A program made the translations under genes and the position numbers. The notes beneath the pieces were generated by a model. The model had not been told where the DNA came from and searched no databases. It was given only the letters and a program-made list of their open reading frames with translations. A stretch of 16,643 nucleotides of DNA from Bacilli bacterium (lineage in GTDB: Bacteria; Bacillota_I; Bacilli_A; RF39; UBA660), in contig CAKJXT010000025.1 of assembly GCA_918219625.1 (NCBI GenBank), positions 1 through 16,643 on the forward strand. Direction: 5' to 3'. The first letter of the stretch is position 1, and every line of letters begins with the position of its first letter. Shown one piece after another: positions 1 through 7,020 of the stretch.

Positions 1-1263
1 ATCAGTATCATCAACACCATTCGCAATTTTGGTAACAGCAAGTGCCTTCTTTAAACTTGATGCATTAGCAAGTTTTTCATCGTCTTCAAGTTCAATAATT
101 TTTAATATTTCCTCAAAAGTAGTTAACCCGGCTTCAACTTTCTCAAGACCATCCTGTAAAAGAGTAATAACATCTGAATTATAAACAAGCTCTCTTAAAG
201 CATCTTTTCTAATGTTAGAACTAATCGCATCTTTAATATCTTGATTAATCATCAAAACTTCATGAATAGCAATACGACCATTATAACCATTACCACATTG
301 ATCACAACCAACGGCAGTATAAATTTCATTTACGTCATGACCTAAAACCTTTTTAAATATATTTTTTTCATAATCACTTGTAGCTCTTTTTTGACGACAA
401 TGTGGACATAATTTACGAGCTAATTTTTGAGAAATGATACCAGTTAAAGCACTTGATAGCAAATAACGTTCAACATCCATATCTAAAAGTCTTTCAATGG
501 TATTAAGTGAGTCATTGGTGTGGATAGTGGATAAAACTAAGTGACCTGTAATAGAAGCACGAACAGCTATCTTGGCAGTCTCGGTATCACGAATTTCTCC
601 TATCATTATTATGTTAGGGTCCTGTCTTAAGATAGATCTAAGAGCAGTAGCAAAGTCAAGCCCGATTTCACTGTTAGTTTGAATCTGATTTATACCAGTA
701 ATATTCATTTCTATTGGGTCCTCAACAGTAATGATATTTGTCTCCTCTTTATTTAATCTATGTAAAATAGAATAAACAGTAGTAGACTTACCACTACCAG
801 TAGCACCAGTAATCAATATAATTCCGTTAGGAACATTAATCATCTGAATAACTTTCTTAAGGTTAACATCACTAAAACCTAAAGTTTCAAGACCAGAATT
901 ACTCATACTATAATCAAGAATACGAATAACTATCTTTTCACCTTCAATTGTAGGGATAGAAGAAACACGGAGATCCAAATCAACATCTTTGATATTAGCC
1001 TTTATAGCACCATCCTGCGGAAGACGTGATTCAGTAATATTCATACCTGAAATAATTTTAATACGTGTAATTAAATTTTTCTTAATACCATTAGGAACTT
1101 CAGCATAATCATGTAGTTGACCATCAACTCTAATTCTTACTTTCATAAATTCCGCTAGAGGGTCAAAGTGAATATCACTCGCACCACGCTTACTAGCATC
1201 AACTAATATATCATTAACTGCCTCAACAACCGGTGTTTTTTCAAAGTCTATTTGTCTAAGCAT
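1..1263 (-). CDS. pilB: PilB/GspE-family pilus (type IV / competence) assembly ATPase, 3' end outside window
   Basis: This is a cytoplasmic hexameric ATPase that powers polymerisation of type IV pilus or competence pseudopilus subunits. I translated the minus strand: 421 codons are open to the window edge, so the C-terminus is missing. Visible motifs are Walker A GATGSGKST at residues 153-161, the Walker B region with GEIRD at 222-226 preceded by LRQDPN, and a four-cysteine zinc site of type CPHC (286/289) and CDQC (320/323), all diagnostic of the PilB/GspE/ComGA family. The protein begins almost directly at the N2 domain (ASDIHF near residue 35), as in ComGA, without the N-terminal MshEN/N1 domain of long PilB proteins. 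The ATG is fixed by an in-frame TAA immediately upstream and an AAGGGG ribosome site. It is divergent from the pilin genes at 1375. Minus-strand codons are T-ending (CGT, GTT). It could equally be named comGA or gspE. Confidence 0.93.
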   Translation of the reverse strand, partial: MLRQIDFEKTPVVEAVNDILVDASKRGASDIHFDPLAEFMKVRIRVDGQLHDYAEVPNGIKKNLITRIKIISGMNITESRLPQDGAIKANIKDVDLDLRVSSIPTIEGEKIVIRILDYSMSNSGLETLGFSDVNLKKVIQMINVPNGIILITGATGSGKSTTVYSILHRLNKEETNIITVEDPIEMNITGINQIQTNSEIGLDFATALRSILRQDPNIIMIGEIRDTETAKIAVRASITGHLVLSTIHTNDSLNTIERLLDMDVERYLLSSALTGIISQKLARKLCPHCRQKRATSDYEKNIFKKVLGHDVNEIYTAVGCDQCGNGYNGRIAIHEVLMINQDIKDAISSNIRKDALRELVYNSDVITLLQDGLEKVEAGLTTFEEILKIIELEDDEKLANASSLKKALAVTKIANGVDDTD

Positions 1264-1315
1264 TTAATCATCCCCTTAAATTCTTTTAAATATTTTATGA
1301 TTTCTCTCTAGCATT

Positions 1316-1356
1316 TAGACTAATAATATTATATAATATAAATAGACTAAATACAA
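1316..1356. promoter_or_regulatory. Overlapping divergent promoters for pilB (-) and the pilin operon (+)
   Basis: In the 111-bp gap between the two starts there is a perfect plus-strand TATAAT at 1332-1337 and, overlapping it, a perfect minus-strand TATAAT at 1333-1328. The minus -10 has a TTGTAT hexamer (1356-1351) at 17 bp. No good -35 is visible for the plus promoter. The octamer TAGACTAA occurs twice, at 1316-1323 and 1343-1350, 27 bp apart in direct orientation, flanking the shared -10 region. This is a plausible binding site for a regulator (or activator substituting for the missing -35) that controls both sides together. The promoter assignments are inference from sequence only. Confidence 0.45.
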
Positions 1357-1374
1357 GATAAAGGGGAATTTTTT

Positions 1375-2541
1375 ATGATTAAAAACGAAAAAGGCTTTGC
1401 ACTTACTGAAATTCTAATACTTTCAGCAGTAGTAATAGGTGTACTAACATTCATGTTTATACAATTTAAAACAATTAACAGAAGTTATCAAAGAAGCTTT
1501 CAATATGATACACCAGAAGGATTATATATAGCAAACAACATTTTAAAATACATAGATGATGGCAATTATGATGCGCTTGTCGAAAGACTATCAATAAATT
1601 CAAAAGGATATATAGATATAACAGACTGTGATATGGATCTGTATAATACAAGCTCGTTTTGTGAGGATTTATATGAAAAATCAGGAATAGAACAAATAAT
1701 ATTCACAAAGGAAAATCCTTCTGAAATTAAAAAGAATATAAAAAATTTTAGTAATGATATGCAAGATTTTATAAAACAAATAAAGACAATTAATTCTGAA
1801 TCGGATTACAGAATAATAATCAAATACACAAATGATACATTCGCAACAATGAGATTCAATAAAGGCAACTCATATGTACAAGATGGTTTAATAGTTTATC
1901 TAGACGGAATAAACAATACTGGTGAAGGACATTCAAACGATACGACTGTATGGAAAGATCTAAGTAATAATGGTAATGACGCGACATTATATAATAATCC
2001 AACATGGAATAATTCATCGTTGACTTTTGACGGAGTAGATGACTATGGTATTTTAGATAACACAGCAAATACGCAATTTCCTAATGGACTAACAATAGAA
2101 GCAAGAATTAAAATCATATCATTAACTAACACATCACAGAATTATTATATAGATAATGAAAATACTTCATCATCAAATGATGGCCTAAGACAATATATAG
2201 ACAAATCGACTATGAAACCGGCAACAACTTTAGCAATTAATGGATCAACTTACATTTACACATCAAATAGCAGCATAGAATTAAATAAAACATACACAAT
2301 AACGACAACATATGATAACAATAGAATAACATTATATATTGACGGAAATACTGTTTCATTAGGAAATAGGCCAGGAGTTTATCCAGGATCCACGCTAGGT
2401 ATTAATATCGGAAGACAATATAGAACAGGAAAATGTTCTAACATAGAATTCCAAAATATACTATTATATAATAGAGCTCTATCAGAAAATGAAGTAAAAA
2501 GAAATTATCAAGCAGATATGTCAAGATATTATGGGGTGTAA
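1375..2541 (+). CDS. Prepilin-like protein with C-terminal LamG-like (concanavalin-type) domain
   Basis: This is probably a minor pilin that exposes a carbohydrate- or ligand-binding domain. Residues 1-7 end in a Lys-Gly leader, cleavage is expected between G7 and F8, and the mature protein starts FALTE with the conserved Glu at +5, followed by a hydrophobic helix (about 13-31). These are the hallmarks of a type IV prepilin processed by a prepilin peptidase (none in this window). After a helical/stalk section with two cysteines (C85, C96), residues about 170-380 read as a LamG/ConA-like jelly roll: WKDLSNNGNDATL near 193-205, LTFDGVDDYG near 216-225, a strand-type ITLYIDG, and a terminal LLYNRALSENEV, as in the Laminin_G_3 family. 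Length 388 is long for a pilin because of this fusion. The start is supported by AAGGGGA at 1360-1366. It overlaps the next gene's ribosome site, so the two are co-translated. Confidence 0.85.
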   Translation: MIKNEKGFALTEILILSAVVIGVLTFMFIQFKTINRSYQRSFQYDTPEGLYIANNILKYIDDGNYDALVERLSINSKGYIDITDCDMDLYNTSSFCEDLYEKSGIEQIIFTKENPSEIKKNIKNFSNDMQDFIKQIKTINSESDYRIIIKYTNDTFATMRFNKGNSYVQDGLIVYLDGINNTGEGHSNDTTVWKDLSNNGNDATLYNNPTWNNSSLTFDGVDDYGILDNTANTQFPNGLTIEARIKIISLTNTSQNYYIDNENTSSSNDGLRQYIDKSTMKPATTLAINGSTYIYTSNSSIELNKTYTITTTYDNNRITLYIDGNTVSLGNRPGVYPGSTLGINIGRQYRTGKCSNIEFQNILLYNRALSENEVKRNYQADMSRYYGV

Positions 2542-2542
2542 T

Positions 2543-3028
2543 ATGGAAAATAAAGGATTTACAATAGTTGAAATGTTATCAGCATTTATACTTTCCTCAA
2601 TAATAATAATTATTATGTTTCAATTGATAATTAACTTAAAAGAAGTATATCAATCATCCGGAATAAAAACAGACATGCTAAATAAAAAAAATATAATGCT
2701 TGATAAAATTTATTCAGATCTAAATGAAAAAAAACTTGTTAATTTATCAACTTGTGGAGAAAACTGCGTTGACCTAACATATGCAACAGGGACAACAAAA
2801 AGATTATCATTAAATATCAGCAATCAAACAGTGACATATGACAACTATACAGCAAAGATAAACAACGGATATGAATTAGAAAATATGCAAATAGAATTAC
2901 CGGTCACAAACGAACAGGTATTAAATAAGTTAATTAAAATATATATTCCAATAACTAATGCAAATAACGAAGATTACAGTATAAATATAATATATACATA
3001 TAAAAATGGAGAAGTAAACCTAGATTAA
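2543..3028 (+). CDS. Prepilin/pseudopilin-like protein (second pilin of the operon)
   Basis: The protein of 161 residues starts with a short leader MENKG, then FTIVEMLSAF and a long hydrophobic helix. It is a class III signal peptide with cleavage before Phe and Glu at mature +5. The remainder is a small, mostly beta-like domain with a close cysteine pair (STCGENC), compatible with a pseudopilin of GspI/J or ComGF type. An upstream in-frame ATG at 2531 exists, but GGGGTG (2533-2537) sits at the right distance before ATG 2543 and the leader length fits, so I use 2543. It starts 1 nt after the stop of the LamG-pilin. Its stop overlaps the 3' end of the opposing ylbJ-like gene by 9 bp, and I see no terminator in between, so transcripts may read into each other antisense. 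Confidence 0.85.
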   Translation: MENKGFTIVEMLSAFILSSIIIIIMFQLIINLKEVYQSSGIKTDMLNKKNIMLDKIYSDLNEKKLVNLSTCGENCVDLTYATGTTKRLSLNISNQTVTYDNYTAKINNGYELENMQIELPVTNEQVLNKLIKIYIPITNANNEDYSINIIYTYKNGEVNLD

Positions 3029-4000
3029 AAGACACCAATAATCAAATAAATAATAAAAAATCAAAGAAGAAATACAAGCATGAATAACACGAGAAACAAA
3101 AAAAGGATAATACTTAATTTTGGTATCACTTAAAATACTAATTACCTGCATATGAACAGATAACCCACCAAACGAAATAAATAAAACGGACAAAGTTCCT
3201 TTTATTTTTAAAGGAATATCAAGAAGACTAACATATTTAAGTCCCTGTGTCATTTCGAATATTCCGTTCAAAATACCTTGATAATATTGAGGTAAATCAA
3301 TAACGTTATCAATTATTGTTGTAATAACTAAAAAGAAAGTTACAACACCAAAAATAAGTAAAAGAGTATCAATTCCATTAACAAGTGCATCACTGATAAC
3401 ACTTCCGAAAGACTTATTGCTTGAAATTCTTTTTTTATGCATTTCTAAAACAGCTTTTTTTAAAGAAATAGATGAAGAATCAATTTCGCAAATACAAAAA
3501 TTTCTAAACAAAAGACCAACAAAGATATTACCAACATAATGACAAAATAAAATAAAAATGCCGATTTCCTTATTGTTCAAAAACATTATAGAAACGGTAC
3601 CTAATATAAAAAGAGGATTAGAAAAATGAGTAAAAGTTAGAACTTTAGAACCTTCATATTCATCAATTAAACCATTAAGATATAATTCTCTTACATATTT
3701 GGCATTACTAGGGAACCCACTAACTAAACTCATAATAAAAACAAAAGCACAAACCCCTTTAAGTTTAAAAAACTTATTCATAATAGGTTTAAATAATTCA
3801 CCAACAAGTTCTATAAAACCATAATTTATAAGTATATGCGATAAAATAAAAAAAGGAAACAAAGAAGGAAATATATTATTCTTCCAAACACCAAAAGAAA
3901 AATTAATTGTGCTAATAATTGATTCAGAAGAAGTAAGAATTTGAAACATGCAAAACATTAGAACAAACATTATTAAAACACTGACAATAATTTTTTTCAT
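3020..4000 (-). CDS. ylbJ: YlbJ-like polytopic membrane protein (sporulation integral membrane protein family)
   Basis: The product is a multi-spanning membrane protein of 326 residues with the nucleoside-recognition (Gate)-like architecture of YlbJ: N-terminal helix, FPSLFPFFILS (about 44-54), SGFPSNAKY (94-102), FTHFSNPLFILG (123-134), a cytoplasmic basic stretch, then further helices. In Bacillus subtilis YlbJ is a mother-cell protein needed for proper spores. The family also occurs outside spore formers, and the transported substrate is unknown. The open frame extends upstream to 4126, but the ATG at 4000 (MKKIIVSV) has GGTGA five bases before it and gives a normal signal-anchor, so I chose it; the longer version would run into the opposing gene. 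The neighbour is a YlbL-type protease, which matches the B. subtilis ylbJ-ylbK-ylbL neighbourhood, although here the two genes are divergent and ylbK is absent between them. Confidence 0.75.
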   Translation of the reverse strand: MKKIIVSVLIMFVLMFCMFQILTSSESIISTINFSFGVWKNNIFPSLFPFFILSHILINYGFIELVGELFKPIMNKFFKLKGVCAFVFIMSLVSGFPSNAKYVRELYLNGLIDEYEGSKVLTFTHFSNPLFILGTVSIMFLNNKEIGIFILFCHYVGNIFVGLLFRNFCICEIDSSSISLKKAVLEMHKKRISSNKSFGSVISDALVNGIDTLLLIFGVVTFFLVITTIIDNVIDLPQYYQGILNGIFEMTQGLKYVSLLDIPLKIKGTLSVLFISFGGLSVHMQVISILSDTKIKYYPFFVSRVIHACISSLIFYYLFDYWCLLI

Positions 4001-4043
4001 AAAAATCACCATTAAAAATAGAATTAAAAGAAAGGATGATACC

Positions 4044-5045
4044 ATGCTTAATAAAATATATGAAGAAATAAAAAAATATATAAAAGAAGAATACAAATTT
4101 CTACTAATAATGCTAACAATACTCATAACAATGACATATAAATTACCATATTATGTAGATGCTCCAGGTGGAGTAATAGACGTATCCGAGAGAATAAAAA
4201 TAGATAAAAAAAATATAAATGGTACTATGAACTTCGCATATGTAGCAGAAATGAATGCTACAATTCCAACATATCTAATCGCAAAAATAAACAAAGATTG
4301 GGATTTAATAAAAAAACAAGAAGTATTATATAAAAATGAAAGTGAAGCAGACGCAAAGTTTAGAAATGAACTTGATTTAAAAGAAGCACTATCAAATGCG
4401 CTATATGTAGGGTTTACTGAATCAAATGAAGAATTTAAAACAAAAAATAACAAAGTATATGTAACGCAAATATTAGAAGGTGCTAAAACAGATTTAAAAG
4501 TAGGAGATCAAATAATAGAAGCAAATAATATAAAAATAAACAATATAAAAGAACTACAATCATTAGAAAAACAAGAAGGAAAGAAAATATTACTAAAAGT
4601 AATAAATAACAAAAAAGAATATATAAGAACAGCTGAATATATAAATTACAACGACAATATAATAATAGGTATTGCGTTAGGTCAAACATTTGAAATAGAA
4701 TCAAACCATAAGATAGATATAGACTATAAAGCAAGAGAATCAGGCCCATCAGGAGGAATGATGATGGCTCTAACAACATATTCATATTTAACAGGTGAAG
4801 ACCTAACTAAAGGAAAAACTGTAGTTGGAACAGGTACGATAGACATAGATGGCAATGTTGGAAGTATTGGAGGGGTAAAATATAAACTAATAGGAGCTGT
4901 AAAAAATAAGGCAGACATTTTCTTAGTACCAAGTGGTGAAAACTATGAAGAAGCAATTAAAATAAAGCAAGAAAAAAAATATAATATAAAAATAGTAGGA
5001 GTATCAAATATAAAAGAAGCAATAAATGAATTAAAAAATAATTAA
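4044..5045 (+). CDS. sepM: PDZ and Lon-type serine protease domain protein, YlbL/SepM family
   Basis: This is a membrane-anchored protease expected to act outside the membrane; SepM of streptococci trims a competence/bacteriocin signal peptide, while Bacillus YlbL is a quality-control or checkpoint-linked protease. Visible parts: transmembrane helix about 18-32, the family-typical YYVDAPGG just after it (36-43), a PDZ segment with LKVGDQI, and a C-terminal Lon S16 domain with Ser236 in GPSGGMMMA and Lys279 in GGVKYK. The 43-residue Ser-Lys spacing equals that of the Lon catalytic dyad. Length 333 matches YlbL (about 340). Start ATG 4044 follows AAAGG (4031-4035); the open frame begins earlier at 3948 but those codons lie inside the opposing ylbJ-like gene and precede the anchor. 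Only 43 bp separate the divergent starts. A terminator overlaps its stop codon. Whether its substrate relates to competence here is unknown. Confidence 0.87.
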   Translation: MLNKIYEEIKKYIKEEYKFLLIMLTILITMTYKLPYYVDAPGGVIDVSERIKIDKKNINGTMNFAYVAEMNATIPTYLIAKINKDWDLIKKQEVLYKNESEADAKFRNELDLKEALSNALYVGFTESNEEFKTKNNKVYVTQILEGAKTDLKVGDQIIEANNIKINNIKELQSLEKQEGKKILLKVINNKKEYIRTAEYINYNDNIIIGIALGQTFEIESNHKIDIDYKARESGPSGGMMMALTTYSYLTGEDLTKGKTVVGTGTIDIDGNVGSIGGVKYKLIGAVKNKADIFLVPSGENYEEAIKIKQEKKYNIKIVGVSNIKEAINELKNN

Positions 5046-5056
5046 TTCATTTTTTT
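5024..5056 (+). terminator. Rho-independent terminator overlapping the sepM stop
   Basis: A perfect 11-bp inverted repeat (AAATGAATTAA at 5024-5034, TTAATTCATTT at 5042-5052) with a 7-nt loop runs straight into a T-tract ending at 5056. The stem is almost entirely A/T, which is normal in this window. The stop codon lies inside the right arm. Confidence 0.65.
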
Positions 5057-5057
5057 G

Positions 5058-5086
5058 TTGACAAAAATAAAAATTAAGTGTATAAC
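5058..5086 (+). promoter_or_regulatory. Strong sigma-A-type promoter of the GntR-ABC operon
   Basis: TTGACA at 5058-5063, a 17-bp spacer, and TATAAC at 5081-5086. This is the best -35 match in the window and sits one base after the T-tract of the preceding terminator. Transcription should begin near 5093, inside the palindromic operator. Confidence 0.85.
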
Positions 5087-5106
5087 TGTATTAGTTAATT
5101 AATACA
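5087..5106 (+). promoter_or_regulatory. Palindromic operator, probable autoregulatory GntR (YtrA-type) site
   Basis: TGTATTAGTTAATTAATACA is a 20-bp inverted repeat in which nine of ten base pairs are symmetric. It begins directly after the -10 hexamer and covers the expected transcription start, so a bound dimer would block initiation. GntR regulators bind such palindromes; assignment to the adjacent regulator is inference from position. Confidence 0.65.
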
Positions 5107-5117
5107 AAGGAGGTAAC

Positions 5118-5471
5118 ATGGACTTCAATAAAAATATTCCTATTTATATACAAATAGAAGAACAAATAAAACTTGATATAATAACAAATAAATATAAACC
5201 AGGAGAGAAAATAAAATCAGTAAGAGAATTCGCACTAGAACTAAAAATAAATCCGAACACAATAAATCGGGCGCTTTTAGAACTAGAAGAACAGGGGTTA
5301 ATTATAACTCAAAGAACAAGTGGTAAATATATAACAGATAATAAAAAAACAATTGAAAAAGAAAAAAATAAATTAATTAACAAAAAAATAGAAGAATTCA
5401 TGGAAGATATGAAACAACTAGAAATAGATAAAAGTAAAATGTTAGAAATAATTAAAGAAAAGGAGAATTAA
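5118..5471 (+). CDS. GntR-family transcriptional regulator, YtrA subfamily
   Basis: A 117-residue protein with a winged helix-turn-helix at about residues 8-73: PIYIQIEEQIK, GEKIKSVREFALELKINPNTINRALLELE, then the wing GLIITQRTSGKYI. The C-terminal 45 residues are a Lys/Glu-rich amphipathic helix instead of an effector-binding domain, which is the short YtrA type that usually represses its own ABC transporter operon. Ribosome site AGGAGG is just before ATG 5118. The ABC ATPase gene starts one base after its stop. The promoter and palindrome upstream suggest autorepression. The inducing signal cannot be read; relatives in Bacillus respond to cell-wall antibiotics. Confidence 0.9.
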   Translation: MDFNKNIPIYIQIEEQIKLDIITNKYKPGEKIKSVREFALELKINPNTINRALLELEEQGLIITQRTSGKYITDNKKTIEKEKNKLINKKIEEFMEDMKQLEIDKSKMLEIIKEKEN

Positions 5472-5472
5472 A

Positions 5473-6168
5473 ATGAATCTAATTGAAATAAAGGATTTAT
5501 CAAAATCATATGGAAAAAAAGAAGCATTAAAAAATATTGATTTAACAATAGAACCAGGCAAAATATATGGACTATTAGGACCAAATGGAAGTGGCAAAAC
5601 AACACTCATAAAAATAATAAACAACTTACTAACCCCAACAAGTGGTGAAATAAAAATAAAAGGAAATAAACCAGGAATAGAAAGTAAAAAAATAATATCA
5701 TACTTACCAGAAAGGACATACCTAAATATGAACTTTAAAGTAAAAGAATTACTAGACTATTTTGAAGATTTTTATGGTAACTTTGATAGAAAAAAAGCAA
5801 TAAACTTATTGAAGAAACTAAAAATAGAACAAGAAGATAAATTAAAAACAATGTCAAAAGGAACGAAAGAAAAAGTACAACTAATACTAGTGATGAGTAG
5901 AAAAGCTGACATATATATACTAGATGAACCAATAGGAGGAGTTGACCCAGCTAGTAGAGACTATATACTAGAAACAATATTAAGTAACTTTGATAATAAA
6001 GCAAGCATGATTATATCAACTCACTTAATACAAGACATAGAATCTATATTAGATAATGTAATATTTATAAATAAAGGAAAGATAATATTAAATGATAAAG
6101 CAGATAATATAAGATCAGAAAGAAATCAAACAATTGACCAAGTATTTAGGGAGGAATTCAAATGCTAA
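5473..6168 (+). CDS. ABC transporter ATP-binding protein (YtrB-like)
   Basis: A 231-residue nucleotide-binding subunit that should pair with the membrane protein encoded next. Motifs: Walker A GPNGSGKTT at 36-44, a Q-loop position occupied by Glu80 in SYLPER, signature MSKGTKEK at 127-134, Walker B ADIYILDEP at 145-153, D-loop GGVDPASRD, and H-loop His184. The degenerate signature (SKGTK) and the Glu in place of the Q-loop Gln are common in YtrB/antibiotic-export ABC-2 subfamilies. It starts one base after the regulator's stop with AGGAG in that gene's tail, and its 3' end overlaps the permease by 7 bp, so stoichiometric co-expression is expected. The substrate is unknown; efflux or envelope-stress sensing is likely from the family. 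Confidence 0.9.
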   Translation: MNLIEIKDLSKSYGKKEALKNIDLTIEPGKIYGLLGPNGSGKTTLIKIINNLLTPTSGEIKIKGNKPGIESKKIISYLPERTYLNMNFKVKELLDYFEDFYGNFDRKKAINLLKKLKIEQEDKLKTMSKGTKEKVQLILVMSRKADIYILDEPIGGVDPASRDYILETILSNFDNKASMIISTHLIQDIESILDNVIFINKGKIILNDKADNIRSERNQTIDQVFREEFKC

Positions 6169-6941
6169 AAAAACTATTAAAATATGATTACAAAACACTT
6201 ACACAAACAATGTTGCCAGTATATGGAATATCACTAATTCTATCAGTAATATCAAACATATTCATAAGAATAAATAAAATAACACCAATATTTAGAATAC
6301 CATCGGGATTTATAACAGGACTATCAATACTAGTATGTTTAGGAACAGTATTTCTAACATTTATAGTAGGAATAATGAATTTCTACAAACAAACAGTAAA
6401 GGACGAAGGATATTTATTACACACATTACCAGTGAGTAAGAATAGTATAATCATATCAAAATTAACATCACTTATAACAATGGAAGTTCTATCATTAATA
6501 GTAGCTATAATAACATTCCTAATAACAATAAACATCGATCCAATAAAAGTAATAGATGCAATTAAAATGATAATAGAAAAAATAGGAGACTATAAACTAT
6601 CTGCATTACTTCTAATAATAGCAATGTTTATAGGTCAAATAACAAATACACTACTAATGTTTACATCAATATCATTTGGACAAAAGCACTCAACAAACAA
6701 ATTACTATACTCAATAATATATGGAGTGGTAATATACAATATCACTCAAATAATAACAGCTATAGTATATTCACCAATACTGTTTAATCCAAAAATTATA
6801 GAAGCACTAAACGAAACAATACCAGAAGTACAAATACTAAATATGATGTTGTTAATGACTATGGGTATATCATTAGTAATAGGAACTGTATACTATATAC
6901 TTACAAAGAAAAACTTAGAAAATAAATTAAATCTAGAATAA
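6162..6941 (+). CDS. ABC-2-like transporter membrane subunit
   Basis: A 259-residue integral membrane protein with about six hydrophobic helices (roughly 20-37, 52-75, 100-127, 145-170, 185-205, 228-248). The segment after helix 2, YKQTVKDEGYLLHTLPVSK, is typical of ABC-2 permeases encoded next to YtrB-type ATPases, where the 'HTLPVS' cytoplasmic loop is conserved. Start ATG 6162 follows GGGAGG at 6150-6155 and overlaps the ATPase gene by 7 bp. The stop codon lies inside a strong terminator, closing the regulator-ATPase-permease operon. Only one permease gene is present, so the transporter is probably a homodimer of this subunit with two ATPases. Confidence 0.85.
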   Translation: MLKKLLKYDYKTLTQTMLPVYGISLILSVISNIFIRINKITPIFRIPSGFITGLSILVCLGTVFLTFIVGIMNFYKQTVKDEGYLLHTLPVSKNSIIISKLTSLITMEVLSLIVAIITFLITINIDPIKVIDAIKMIIEKIGDYKLSALLLIIAMFIGQITNTLLMFTSISFGQKHSTNKLLYSIIYGVVIYNITQIITAIVYSPILFNPKIIEALNETIPEVQILNMMLLMTMGISLVIGTVYYILTKKNLENKLNLE

Positions 6942-6965
6942 AATGAAAATTTTATTCTTTTTTTT
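6936..6965 (+). terminator. Rho-independent terminator of the GntR-ABC operon
   Basis: A perfect 9-bp stem (GAATAAAAT at 6936-6944 and ATTTTATTC at 6949-6957) is closed by a GAAA tetraloop and followed by eight T (6958-6965). The permease stop codon is inside the left arm. Confidence 0.85.
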
Positions 6966-6973
6966 AGGAACTT

Positions 6974-7002
6974 TTAAAAATAAATCGTAACATAACTATA
7001 GA
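6974..7002 (+). promoter_or_regulatory. Possible comEA promoter
   Basis: TTAAAA (6974-6979) and TATAGA (6997-7002) are 17 bp apart, downstream of the previous terminator and 18 bp before the comEA start. The -35 match is poor, so the call is tentative; a promoter must exist here because the upstream operon ends in a terminator. Confidence 0.3.
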
Positions 7003-7020
7003 TGCCTAGAAGGAGGAATA

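Noticed and set aside
1375..2541. Mollicute-type code with TGA as Trp
   Set aside because: TGG encodes Trp in many genes here and frames end without conserved sequence continuing past a TGA.
3948..4043. Longer N-terminus for the SepM-like protease
   Set aside because: The extra residues lie inside ylbJ; AAAGG before ATG 4044 and the length of known homologues favour the shorter form.
4001..4126. Longer N-terminus for the YlbJ-like protein
   Set aside because: It would overlap the start of the opposing protease gene and lacks a ribosome site; ATG 4000 has GGTGA and a normal first membrane helix.
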